NCBI GenBank assembly: GCA_946699065.1
Contig: CAMPDV010000304.1
Location: 1-64,000, forward strand
DNA length: 64,000 nt
Direction of reading: 5' to 3'
From: Loxodes magnus
Taxonomy: Eukaryota > Ciliophora > Karyorelictea > Loxodida > Loxodidae
The position numbers and the translations under genes are program-made. The notes below the pieces were generated by a model. That model was not told where the DNA came from. It was given only the letters and a program-made list of their open reading frames with translations, and did no database searches. Numbering within the stretch: position 1 is the first letter of the stretch; each line of letters starts with the position of its first letter. This document shows positions 1-13,500 of this stretch, piece after piece.

Positions 1-925
1 ACCACTCATGGTCTTACAGGTACCTGTCTTGACGTTCCATAGTCTCACCGTCTAATCTACACTTCCCGATACGATGAACTCTGAATCACTGGATATAGCC
101 ACAGATAATACATAATGTGTGTGACCACTCATGGTCTTACAGGTACCTGTCTTGACGTCCCATAGTCTCACCGTCTAATCTACACTTCCCGATACGATGA
201 ACTCTGAATCACTGGATATAGCCACAGCATATACAGAACTAGTGTGACCACTCATGGTCTTACAGGTACCTGTCTTGACGTTCCATAGTCTCACCGTTTT
301 ATCATTACTTCCCAATACGATGAACTCTGAATCACTGGATATAGCCACAGCATATACAGAACTAGTGTGACCACTCATGGTCTTACAGGTACCTGTCTTG
401 ACGTCCCATAGTCTCACCGTCTAATCTACACTTCCCGATACGATGAACTCTGAATCACTGGATATAGCCACAGATAATACACAACTAGTGTGACCACTCA
501 TGGTCTTACAGGTACCTGTCTTGACGTTCCATAGTCTCACCGTCTAATCTACACTTCCCGATACTATGAACTCTGAATCACTGGATATAGCCACAGCATA
601 TACATAATGTGTGTGACCACTCATGGTCTTACAGGTACCTGTCTTGACGTCCCATAGTCTCACTGTCTTATCATAACTTCCCGATACGATGAACTCTGAA
701 TCACTGGATATAGCCACAGCATATACATAATGTGTGTGACCACTCATGGTCTTACAGGTACCTGTCTTGACGTCCCATAGTCTCACCGTCTAATCTACAC
801 TTCCCGATACGATGAACTCTGAATCACTGGATATAGCCACAGCATATACATAACTAGTGTGACCACTCATGGTCTTACAGGTACCTGTCTTGACGTCCCA
901 TAGTCTCACTGTCTTATCATAACTT
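1..925 (-). pseudogene. WD40 register segment, about 7.5 units, left edge of window
   Basis: This is the most C-terminal part of the frame in view, cut by the window edge. Units are mainly V39-TAG with Y39-K and L36/N39-K units between them. The pair at 10-20 kb-style positions 20-21 is mostly S-S or H-Y. The segment ends at a one-base loss in a ccc run near 926 (cttccgat instead of cttcccgat), a change that could also be a sequencing error. No stop other than TAG41 was seen. Confidence 0.55.
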
Positions 926-926
926 C

Positions 927-3900
927 CGATACGATGAACTCTGAATCACTGGATATAGCCACAGATAATACACAACTAGTGTGACCACTCATGGTCTTAC
1001 AGGTACCTGTCTTGACGTCCCATAGTCTCACCGTCTAATCTGCACTTCCCAATACGATGAACTCTGAATCACTGGATATAGCCACAGCATATACACAACT
1101 AGTGTGACCACTCATGGTCTTACAGGTACCTGTCTTGACATCCCATAGTCTCACCGTCTTATCATAACTACCCGATACTATGAACTCTGAATCACTGGAT
1201 ATAGCCACAGCATATACATAATGTGTGTGACCACTCATGGTCTTACAGGTACCTGTCTTGACGTCCCATAGTTTCACCGTCTAATCTACACTTCCCGATA
1301 CGATGAACTCTGAATCACTGGATATAGCCACAGCATATACATAATGTGTGTGACCACTCATGGTCTTACAGGTACCTGTCTTGACGTCCCATAGTCTCAC
1401 CGTCTAATCTACACTTCCCGATACGATGAACTCTGAATCACTGGATATAGCCACAGATAATACACAACTAGTGTGACCACTCATGGTCTTACAGGTACCT
1501 GTCTTGACGTCCCATAGTCTCACCGTCTAATCTACACTTCCCGATACGATGAACTCTGAATCACTGGATATAGCCTCAGATAATACATAATGTGTGTGAC
1601 CACTCATGGTCTTACAGGTACCTGTCTTGACGTCCCATAGTCTCACCGTCTAATCTACACTTCCCGATACGATGAACTCTGAATCACTGGATATAGCCAC
1701 AGCATATACAGAACTAGTGTGACCACTCATGGTCTTACAGGTACCTGTCTTGACGTCCCATAGTCTCACCGTTTTATCATTACTTCCCAATACGATGAAC
1801 TCTGAATCACTGGATATAGCCACAGATAATACATAATGTGTGTGACCACTCATGGTCTTACAGGTACCTGTCTTGACGTCCCATAGTCTCACCGTCTAAT
1901 CTACACTTCCCGATACGATGAACTCTGAATCACTGGATATAGCCACAGATAATACATAATGTGTGTGACCACTCATGGTCTTACAGGTACCTGTCTTGAC
2001 GTCCCATAGTCTCACCGTCTAATCTACACTTCCCGATACGATGAACTCTGAATCACTGGATATAGCCACAGATAATACACAACTAGTGTGACCACTCATG
2101 GTCTTACAGGTACCTGTCTTGACGTCCCATAGTCTCACCGTCTTATCATCACTTCCCGATACGATGAACTCTGAATCACTGGATATAGCCACAGATAATA
2201 CATAATGTGTGTGACCACTCATGGTCTTACAGGTACCTGTCTTGACGTCCCATAGTCTCACCGTCTAATCTACACTTCCCGATACGATGAACTCTGAATC
2301 ACTGGATATAGCCACAGATAATACACAACTAGTGTGACCACTCATGGTCTTACAGGTACCTGTCTTGACGTTCCATAGTCTCACCGTCTAATCTACACTT
2401 CCCGATACGATGAACTCTGAATCACTGGATATAGCCACAGATAATACATAATGTGTGTGACCACTCATGGTCTTACAGGTACCTGTCTTGACGTCCCATA
2501 GTCTCACCGTCTAATCTACACTTCCCGATACGATGAACTCTGAATCACTGGATATAGCCACAGCATATACAGAACTAGTGTGACCACTCATGGTCTTACA
2601 GGTACCTGTCTTGACGTTCCATAGTCTCACCGTTTTATCATTACTTCCCAATACGATGAACTCTGAATCACTGGATATAGCCACAGCATATACAGAACTA
2701 GTGTGACCACTCATGGTCTTACAGGTACCTGTCTTGACGTCCCATAGTCTCACCGTCTAATCTACACTTCCCGATACGATGAACTCTGAATCACTGGATA
2801 TAGCCACAGATAATACACAACTAGTGTGACCACTCATGGTCTTACAGGTACCTGTCTTGACGTCCCATAGTCTCACCGTCTTATCATCACTTCCCGATAC
2901 GATGAACTCTGAATCACTGGATATAGCCACAGATAATACATAATGTGTGTGACCACTCATGGTCTTACAGGTACCTGTCTTGACGTCCCATAGTCTCACC
3001 GTCTAATCTGCACTTCCCGATACGATGAACTCTGAATCACTGGATATAGCCACAGCATATACATAACTAGTGTGACCACTCATGGTCTTACAGGTACCTG
3101 TCTTGACGTCCCATAGTCTCACCGTCTAATCTGCACTTCCCGATACGATGAACTCGGAATCACTGGATATAGCCACAGATAATACACAACTAGTGTGACC
3201 ACTCATGGTCTTACAGGTACCTGTCTTGACGTCCCATAGTCTCACCGTCTAATCTGCACTTCCCGATACGATGAACTCGGAATCACTGGATATAGCCACA
3301 GATAATACACAACTAGTGTGACCACTCATGGTCTTACAGGTACCTGTCTTGACGTCCCATAGTCTCACCGTCTAATCTACACTTCCCGATACGATGAACT
3401 CTGAATCACTGGATATAGCCTCAGATAATACATAATGTGTGTGACCACTCATGGTCTTACAGGTACCTGTCTTGACGTCCCATAGTCTCACCGTCTAATC
3501 TACACTTCCCGATACGATGAACTCTGAATCACTGGATATAGCCACAGCATATACAGAACTAGTGTGACCACTCATGGTCTTACAGGTACCTGTCTTGACG
3601 TCCCATAGTCTCACCGTTTTATCATTACTTCCCAATACGATGAACTCTGAATCACTGGATATAGCCACAGATAATACATAATGTGTGTGACCACTCATGG
3701 TCTTACAGGTACCTGTCTTGACGTCCCATAGTCTCACCGTCTAATCTACACTTCCCGATACGATGAACTCTGAATCACTGGATATAGCCACAGATAATAC
3801 ATAATGTGTGTGACCACTCATGGTCTTACAGGTACCTGTCTTGACGTCCCATAGTCTCACCGTCTAATCTACACTTCCCGATACGATGAACTCTGAATCA

Positions 3901-6582
3901 CTGGATATAGCCTCAGATAATACATAATGTGTGTGACCACTCATGGTCTTACAGGTACCTGTCTTGACGTCCCATAGTCTCACCGTCTAATCTACACTTC
4001 CCGATACGATGAACTCTGAATCACTGGATATAGCCACAGCATATACATAACTAGTGTGACCACTCATGGTCTTACAGGTACCTGTCTTGACGTCCCATAG
4101 TCTCACCGTCTTATCATCACTTCCCGATACGATGAACTCTGAATCACTGGATATAGCCACAGATAATACATAATGTGTGTGACCACTCATGGTCTTACAG
4201 GTACCTGTCTTGACGTCCCATAGTCTCACCGTCTAATCTGCACTTCCCGATACGATGAACTCTGAATCACTGGATATAGCCACAGCATATACATAACTAG
4301 TGTGACCACTCATGGTCTTACAGGTACCTGTCTTGACGTCCCATAGTCTCACCGTCTAATCTGCACTTCCCGATACGATGAACTCGGAATCACTGGATAT
4401 AGCCACAGATAATACACAACTAGTGTGACCACTCATGGTCTTACAGGTACCTGTCTTGACGTCCCATAGTCTCACCGTCTAATCTGCACTTCCCGATACG
4501 ATGAACTCGGAATCACTGGATATAGCCACAGATAATACACAACTAGTGTGACCACTCATGGTCTTACAGGTACCTGTCTTGACGTCCCATAGTCTCACCG
4601 TCTAATCTACACTTCCCGATACGATGAACTCTGAATCACTGGATATAGCCTCAGATAATACATAATGTGTGTGACCACTCATGGTCTTACAGGTACCTGT
4701 CTTGACGTCCCATAGTCTCACCGTCTAATCTACACTTCCCGATACGATGAACTCTGAATCACTGGATATAGCCACAGCATATACAGAACTAGTGTGACCA
4801 CTCATGGTCTTACAGGTACCTGTCTTGACGTCCCATAGTCTCACCGTTTTATCATTACTTCCCAATACGATGAACTCTGAATCACTGGATATAGCCACAG
4901 ATAATACATAATGTGTGTGACCACTCATGGTCTTACAGGTACCTGTCTTGACGTCCCATAGTCTCACCGTCTAATCTACACTTCCCGATACGATGAACTC
5001 TGAATCACTGGATATAGCCACAGATAATACATAATGTGTGTGACCACTCATGGTCTTACAGGTACCTGTCTTGACGTCCCATAGTCTCACCGTCTAATCT
5101 ACACTTCCCGATACGATGAACTCTGAATCACTGGATATAGCCACAGATAATACACAACTAGTGTGACCACTCATGGTCTTACAGGTACCTGTCTTGACGT
5201 CCCATAGTCTCACCGTCTTATCATCACTTCCCGATACGATGAACTCTGAATCACTGGATATAGCCACAGATAATACATAATGTGTGTGACCACTCATGGT
5301 CTTACAGGTACCTGTCTTGACGTCCCATAGTCTCACCGTCTAATCTACACTTCCCGATACGATGAACTCTGAATCACTGGATATAGCCACAGCATATACA
5401 GAACTAGTGTGACCACTCATGGTCTTACAGGTACCTGTCTTGACGTTCCATAGTCTCACCGTTTTATCATTACTTCCCGATACGATGAACTCTGAATCAC
5501 TGGATATAGCCACAGATAATACATAATGTGTGTGACCACTCATGGTCTTACAGGTACCTGTCTTGACGTCCCATAGTCTCACCGTCTAATCTACACTTCC
5601 CGATACGATGAACTCTGAATCACTGGATATAGCCACAGATAATACACAACTAGTGTGACCACTCATGGTCTTACAGGTACCTGTCTTGACGTTCCATAGT
5701 CTCACCGTTTTATCATTACTTCCCAATACGATGAACTCTGAATCACTGGATATAGCCACAGCATATACAGAACTAGTGTGACCACTCATGGTCTTACAGG
5801 TACCTGTCTTGACGTCCCATAGTCTCACCGTCTAATCTACACTTCCCGATACGATGAACTCTGAATCACTGGATATAGCCACAGATAATACACAACTAGT
5901 GTGACCACTCATGGTCTTACAGGTACCTGTCTTGACGTCCCATAGTCTCACCGTCTTATCATCACTTCCCGATACGATGAACTCTGAATCACTGGATATA
6001 GCCACAGATAATACATAATGTGTGTGACCACTCATGGTCTTACAGGTACCTGTCTTGACGTCCCATAGTCTCACCGTCTAATCTACACTTCCCGATACGA
6101 TGAACTCTGAATCACTGGATATAGCCACAGATAATACACAACTAGTGTGACCACTCATGGTCTTACAGGTACCTGTCTTGACGTTCCATAGTCTCACCGT
6201 CTAATCTACACTTCCCGATACGATGAACTCTGAATCACTGGATATAGCCACAGATAATACATAATGTGTGTGACCACTCATGGTCTTACAGGTACCTGTC
6301 TTGACGTCCCATAGTCTCACCGTCTAATCTACACTTCCCGATACGATGAACTCTGAATCACTGGATATAGCCACAGCATATACAGAACTAGTGTGACCAC
6401 TCATGGTCTTACAGGTACCTGTCTTGACGTTCCATAGTCTCACCGTTTTATCATTACTTCCCAATACGATGAACTCTGAATCACTGGATATAGCCACAGC
6501 ATATACAGAACTAGTGTGACCACTCATGGTCTTACAGGTACCTGTCTTGACGTCCCATAGTCTCACCGTCTAATCTACACTT
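927..6582 (-). CDS. WD40 register segment, 46 units, open except for TAG at residue 41
   Basis: About 5.65 kb stays in a single register, and I saw no in-frame stop other than TAG at residue 41. Read with TAG as a residue it gives about 1,885 codons of WD40 blades, enough for six or more seven-blade propellers. Unit types alternate between V39-TAG, A39-TAG, D39-K (SGSDDK) and L36/N39-K (LGSNDK). It contains a 10-unit direct repeat and parts of a 6-unit repeat annotated separately. It is bounded by one-base losses in ccc runs near 926 and 6583, both homopolymer changes that may be errors. If those are errors, the low-coordinate register is longer. The assignment as coding depends wholly on UAG being sense; otherwise it is a relic. 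Confidence 0.4.
2760..5140 (-). repeat. 10-unit (1,230-bp) direct higher-order repeat
   Basis: About 1.15 kb from 2760 to 3910 recurs at 3990-5140 at an offset of exactly 10 units. The shared order includes the D39-K unit (cttatcatcact at about 2880 and 4110), two A39-TAG units with the tcgg silent change, an E25 unit (agcctcag), and an L36/N39-K unit. The copies differ mainly at residues 20-24 of one unit. A third copy follows from about 6570, so the module was duplicated more than once. Confidence 0.8.
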
Positions 6583-8660
6583 CCGATACGATGAACTCTG
6601 AATCACTGGATATAGCCACAGATAATACACAACTAGTGTGACCACTCATGGTCTTACAGGTACCTGTCTTGACGTCCCATAGTCTCACCGTCTTATCATC
6701 ACTTCCCGATACGATGAACTCTGAATCACTGGATATAGCCACAGATAATACATAATGTGTGTGACCACTCATGGTCTTACAGGTACCTGTCTTGACGTCC
6801 CATAGTCTCACCGTCTAATCTGCACTTCCCGATACGATGAACTCTGAATCACTGGATATAGCCACAGCATATACATAACTAGTGTGACCACTCATGGTCT
6901 TACAGGTACCTGTCTTGACGTCCCATAGTCTCACCGTCTAATCTGCACTTCCCGATACGATGAACTCGGAATCACTGGATATAGCCACAGATAATACACA
7001 ACTAGTGTGACCACTCATGGTCTTACAGGTACCTGTCTTGACGTCCCATAGTCTCACCGTCTAATCTGCACTTCCCGATACGATGAACTCGGAATCACTG
7101 GATATAGCCACAGATAATACACAACTAGTGTGACCACTCATGGTCTTACAGGTACCTGTCTTGACGTCCCATAGTCTCACCGTCTAATCTACACTTCCCG
7201 ATACGATGAACTCTGAATCACTGGATATAGCCTCAGATAATACATAATGTGTGTGACCACTCATGGTCTTACAGGTACCTGTCTTGACGTCCCATAGTCT
7301 CACCGTCTAATCTACACTTCCCGATACGATGAACTCTGAATCACTGGATATAGCCACAGCATATACAGAACTAGTGTGACCACTCATGGTCTTACAGGTA
7401 CCTGTCTTGACGTCCCATAGTCTCACCGTTTTATCATTACTTCCCAATACGATGAACTCTGAATCACTGGATATAGCCACAGATAATACATAATGTGTGT
7501 GACCACTCATGGTCTTACAGGTACCTGTCTTGACGTCCCATAGTCTCACCGTCTAATCTACACTTCCCGATACGATGAACTCTGAATCACTGGATATAGC
7601 CACAGATAATACATAATGTGTGTGACCACTCATGGTCTTACAGGTACCTGTCTTGACGTCCCATAGTCTCACCGTCTAATCTACACTTCCCGATACGATG
7701 AACTCTGAATCACTGGATATAGCCACAGATAATACACAACTAGTGTGACCACTCATGGTCTTACAGGTACCTGTCTTGACGTCCCATAGTCTCACCGTCT
7801 TATCATCACTTCCCGATACGATGAACTCTGAATCACTGGATATAGCCACAGATAATACATAATGTGTGTGACCACTCATGGTCTTACAGGGTACCTGTCT
7901 TGACGTCCCATAGTCTCACCGTCTAATCTACACTTCCCGATACGATGAACTCTGAATCACTGGATATAGCCACAGATAATACACAACTAGTGTGACCACT
8001 CATGGTCTTACAGGTACCTGTCTTGACGTTCCATAGTCTCACCGTCTAATCTACACTTCCCGATACGATGAACTCTGAATCACTGGATATAGCCACAGAT
8101 AATACATAATGTGTGTGACCACTCATGGTCTTACAGGTACCTGTCTTGACGTCCCATAGTCTCACCGTCTAATCTACACTTCCCGATACGATGAACTCTG
8201 AATCACTGGATATAGCCACAGCATATACAGAACTAGTGTGACCACTCATGGTCTTACAGGTACCTGTCTTGACGTTCCATAGTCTCACCGTTTTATCATT
8301 ACTTCCCAATACGATGAACTCTGAATCACTGGATATAGCCACAGCATATACAGAACTAGTGTGACCACTCATGGTCTTACAGGTACCTGTCTTGACGTCC
8401 CCATAGTCTCACCGTCTAATCTACACTTCCCGATACGATGAACTCTGAATCACTGGATATAGCCACAGATAATACACAACTAGTGTGACCACTCATGGTC
8501 TTACAGGTACCTGTCTTGACGTCCCATAGTCTCACCGTCTTATCATCACTTCCCGATACGATGAACTCTGAATCACTGGATATAGCCACAGATAATACAT
8601 AATGTGTGTGACCACTCATGGTCTTACAGGTACCTGTCTTGACGTCCCATAGTCTCACCG
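3990..8660 (-). repeat. About 21-unit higher-order repeat
   Basis: The unit order from about 3990 to 6080 is largely repeated from about 6570 to 8660, offset about 2,582-2,584 bp (21 units, altered by three one-base indels). The copies disagree near 5340-5590 versus 7920-8170, where L36/N39-K type units replace plain TAG41 units. That is consistent with local conversion or a separate small exchange after the large duplication. Confidence 0.65.
6584..7889 (-). pseudogene. WD40 register segment, about 10.6 units
   Basis: The segment lies between a one-base loss near 6583 and a one-base gain near 7890, so the coordinate frame on either side is the same. It carries the third copy of the 10-unit module (A39-TAG, E25, L36/N39-K). 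No stop other than TAG41 was noted. Both bounding changes lie in homopolymers (ccc to cc, gg to ggg); if they are errors, this joins the segments on both sides. Confidence 0.5.
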
Positions 8661-10512
8661 TCTAATCTGCACTTCCCGATACGATGAACTCTGAATCACT
8701 GGATATTGCCACAGCATATAAATAACTAGTGTGACCACTCATGGTCTTACAGGTACCTGTCTTGACGTCCCATAGTCTCACCGTCTAATCTGCACTTCCC
8801 GATACGATGAACTCGGAATCACTGGATATAGCCACAGATAATACAGAACTAGTGTGACCACTCATGGTCTTACAGGTACCTGTCTTGACGTCCCATAGTC
8901 TCACCGTTTAATCATTACTTCCCAATACGATGAACTCTGAATCACTGGATATAGCCACAGATAATACATAATGTGTGTGACCACTCATGGTCTTACAGGT
9001 ACCTGTCTTGACGTCCCATAGTCTCACCGTCTAATCTACACTTCCCGATACGATGAACTCTGAATCACTGGATATAGCCACAGATAATACATAATGTGTG
9101 TGACCACTCATGGTCTTACAGGTACCTGTCTTGACGTCCCATAGTCTCACCGTCTTATCTCTACTTCCCGATACGATGAACTCTGAATCACTGGATATTG
9201 CCACAGCATATACATAATGTGTGTGACCACTCATGGTCTTACAGGTACCTGTCTTGACGTCCCATAGTCTCACCGTCTAATCTACACTTCCCGATACGAT
9301 GAACTCTGAATCACTGGATATAGCCACAGATAATACATAATAGTGTGACCACTCATGGTCTTACAGGTACCTGTCTTGACGTCCCATAGTCTCACCGTCT
9401 AATCTACACTTCCCGATACGATGAACTCTGAATCACTGGATATAGCCACAGATAATACATAATGTGTGTGACCACTCATGGTCTTACAGGTACCTGTCTT
9501 GACGTCCCATAGTCTCACCGTCTTATCTCTACTTCCCGATACGATGAACTCTGAATCACTGGATATTGCCACAGCATATACATAATGTGTGTGACCACTC
9601 ATGGTCTTACAGGTACCTGTCTTGACGTCCCATAGTCTCACCGTCTAATCTACACTTCCCGATACGATGAACTCTGAATCACTGGATATAGCCACAGCAT
9701 ATACAGAACTAGTGTGACCACTCATGGTCTTACAGGTACCTGTCTTGACGTCCCATAGTCTCACCGTTTTATCATTACTTCCCAATACGATGAACTCTGA
9801 ATCACTGGATATAGCCACAGATAATACATAATGTGTGTGACCACTCATGGTCTTACAGGTACCTGTCTTGACGTCCCATAGTCTCACCGTCTAATCTACA
9901 CTTCCCGATACGATGAACTCTGAATCACTGGATATAGCCACAGATAATACAGAATGTGTGTGACCACTCATGGTCTTACAGGTACCTGTCTTGACGTCCC
10001 ATAGTCTCACCGTATAATCTACACTTCCCGATACGATGAACTCTGAATCACTGGATATAGCCACAGATATACACAACTAGTGTGACCACTCATGGTCTTA
10101 CAGGTACCTGTCTTGACGTTCCATAGTCTCACCGTATTATCATTACTTCCCAATACGATGAACTCTGAATCACTGGATATAGCCACAGATAATACATAAT
10201 GTGTGTGACCACTCATGGTCTTACAGGTACCTGTCTTGACGTCCCATAGTCTCACCGTCTAATCTACACTTCCCGATACGATGAACTCTGAATCACTGGA
10301 TATAGCCACAGATAATACATAACTAGTGTGACCACTCATGGTCTTACAGGTACCTGTCTTGACGTTCCATAGTCTCACCGTATTATCATACACTTCCCGA
10401 TACGATGAACTCTGAATCACTGGATATAGCCTCAGATAATACATAATGTGTGTGACCACTCATGGTCTTACAGGTACCTGTCTTGACGTTCCATAGTCTC
10501 ACCGTCTAATCA
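7891..10512 (-). pseudogene. WD40 stretch with clustered indels, about 21 units
   Basis: Five short registers follow one another, separated by indels near 8397 (+1), 9340 (-1), 10069 (-1), 10388 (+1) and 10512 (+1, the right edge). Several changed units look like splices between two unit types. For example, cataatagtg near 9340 joins the cataatg and cataactag forms, and tcatacact near 10388 and 10512 joins tcataact and tctacact. One unit has TAA rather than TAG or AAA at residue 41 (8908-8910). A three-unit repeat, offset 368 bp, links about 9031-9273 with 9399-9641 and contains R39-K and the silent GCA at residue 26. Confidence 0.55.
8908..8910 (-). other. TAA at residue 41, the only one seen at that site
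   Basis: The plus strand reads gtttaatcattac where neighbouring L36/N39 units read gttttatcattac, so codon 41 is TAA instead of AAA. It shows that the first base of this codon can be T with either third base, parallel to AAG and TAG. In codes where UAG is Gln, UAA usually is too. Confidence 0.8.
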
Positions 10513-13500
10513 TACACTGCCCGATACGATGAACTCTGAATCACTGGATATAGCCACAGATAATACATAATGTGTGTGACCACTCATGGTCTTACAGGTA
10601 CCTGTCTTGACGTCCCATAGTCTCACCGTCTTATCTCTACTTCCCGATACGATGAACTCTGAATCACTGGATATTGCCACAGCATATACATAATGTGTGG
10701 GACCACTCATGGTCTTACAGGTACCTGTCTTGACGTTCCATAGTCTCACCGTCTAATCTACACTTCCCGATACGATGAACTCTGAATCACTGGATATAGC
10801 CTCAGATAATACATAATGTGTGTGACCACTCATGGTCTTACAGGTACCTGTCTTGACGTTCCATAGTCTCACCGTCTAATCATAACTGCCCGATACGATG
10901 AACTCTGAATCACTGGATATAGCCACAGATAATACATAATGTGTGTGACCACTCATGGTCTTACAGGTACCTGTCTTGACGTCCCATAGTCTCACCGTAT
11001 AATCTCTACTTCCCGATACGATGAACTCTGAATCACTGGATATAACCACAGCATATACATAATGTGTGTGACCACTCATGGTCTTACAGGTACCTGTCTT
11101 GACGTCCCATAGTCTCACCGTCTTATCATAACTTCCCGATACGATGAACTCTGAATCACTGGATATAGCCTCAGATAATACATAATGTGTGTGACCACTC
11201 ATGGTCTTACAGGTACCTGTCTTGACGTCCCATAGTCTCACCGTTTTATCATTACTTCCCAATACGATGAACTCTGAATCACTGGATACAGCCACAGATA
11301 ATACACAACTAGTGTGACCACTCATGGTCTTACAGGTACCTGTCTTGACGTCCCATAGTCTCACCGTCTAATCTACACTTCCCGATACGATGAACTCTGA
11401 ATCACTGGATATAGCCACAGATAATACACAACTAGTGTGACCACTCATGGTCTTACAGGTACCTGTCTTGACGTCCCATAGTCTCACCGTCTAATCTACA
11501 CTTCCCGATACGATGAACTCTGAATCACTGGATATAGCCTCAGATAATACATAATGTGTGTGAACACTCATGGTCTTACAGGTACCTGTCTTGACGTCCC
11601 ATAGTCTCACCGTCTTATCTCTACTTCCCGATACGATGAACTCTGAATCACTGGATATAGCCACAGATAATACACAACTAGTGTGACCACTCATGGTCTT
11701 ACAGGTACCTGTCTTGACGTCCCATAGTCTCACCGTCTAATCTACACTTCCCGATACGATGAACTCTGAATCACTGGATATAGCCACAGATAATACATAA
11801 TGTGTGTGACCACTCATGGTCTTACAGGTACCTGTCTTGACGTCCCATAGTCTCACCGTCTTATCTCTACTTCCCGATACGATGAACTCTGAATCACTGG
11901 ATATTGCCACAGCATATACATAATGTGTGTGACCACTCATGGTCTTACAGGTACCTGTCTTGACGTCCCATAGTCTCACCGTCTAATCTACACTTCCCGA
12001 TACGATGAACTCTGAATCACTGGATATAGCCACAGCATATACAGAACTAGTGTGACCACTCATGGTCTTACAGGTACCTGTCTTGACGTTCCATAGTCTC
12101 ACCGTTTTATCATTACTTCCCAATACGATGAACTCTGAATCACTGGATATAGCCACAGATAATACATAATGTGTGTGACCACTCATGGTCTTACAGGTAC
12201 CTGTCTTGACGTCCCATAGTCTCACCGTCTAATCTACACTTCCCGATACGATGAACTCTGAATCACTGGATATAGCCACAGATAATACATAATGTGTGTG
12301 ACCACTCATGGTCTTACAGGTACCTGTCTTGACGTCCCATAGTCTCACCGTCTAATCTACACTTCCCGATACGATGAACTCTGAATCACTGGATATAGCC
12401 ACAGCATATACAGAACTAGTGTGACCACTCATGGTCTTACAGGTACCTGTCTTGACGTTCCATAGTCTCACCGTATTATCATTACTTCCCAATACGATGA
12501 ACTCTGAATCACTGGATATAGCCACAGATAATACATAATGTGTGTGACCACTCATGGTCTTACAGGTACCTGTCTTGACGTCCCATAGTCTCACCGTCTA
12601 ATCTACACTTCCCGATACGATGAACTCTGAATCACTGGATATAGCCACAGATAATACACAACTAGTGTGACCACTCATGGTCTTACAGGTACCTGTCTTG
12701 ACGTTCCATAGTCTCACCTTCTAATCATAACTTCCCGATACGATGAACTCTGAATCACTGGATATAGCCACAGATAATACACAACTAGTGTGACCACTCA
12801 TGGTCTTACAGGTACCTGTCTTGACGTCCCATAGTCTCACCGTCTAATCTACACTTCCCGATACGATGAACTCTGAATCACTGGATATAGCCACAGATAA
12901 TACATAATGTGTGTGACCACTCATGGTCTTACAGGTACCTGTCTTGACGTCCCATAGTCTCACCGTCTTATCTCTACTTCCCGATACGATGAACTCTGAA
13001 TCACTGGATATTGCCACAGCATATACATAATGTGTGTGACCACTCATGGTCTTACAGGTACCTGTCTTGACGTTCCATAGTCTCACCGTCTAATCTACAC
13101 TTCCCGATACGATGAACTCTGAATCACTGGATATAGCCTCAGATAATACATAATGTGTGTGACCACTCATGGTCTTACAGGTACCTGTCTTGACGTTCCA
13201 TAGTCTCACCGTCTAATCATAACTGCCCGATACGATGAACTCTGAATCACTGGATATAGCCACAGATAATACATAATGTGTGTGACCACTCATGGTCTTA
13301 CAGGTACCTGTCTTGACGTCCCATAGTCTCACCGTATAATCTCTACTTCCCGATACGATGAACTCTGAATCACTGGATATAGCCACAGCATATACACAAC
13401 TAGTGTGACCACTCATGGTCTTACAGGTACCTGTCTTGACGTCCCATAGTCTCACCGTCTTATCATAACTTCCCGATACGATGAACTCTGAATCACTGGA

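Larger units (their letters stand above)
2019..8415 (-). repeat. Dispersed 6-unit (738-bp) module, three copies
   Basis: A six-unit order, D39-K plus TAG units followed by an L36/N39-K unit flanked by S-S pairs, occurs at about 2019-2757, 5832-6570 and 7676-8415. Copies share the D/N change at residue 6 at matching places. The third copy contains a one-base gain near 7890 (cagggtacc) and abuts another near 8397 (gtccccat). The module is embedded in the larger duplications. Confidence 0.7.
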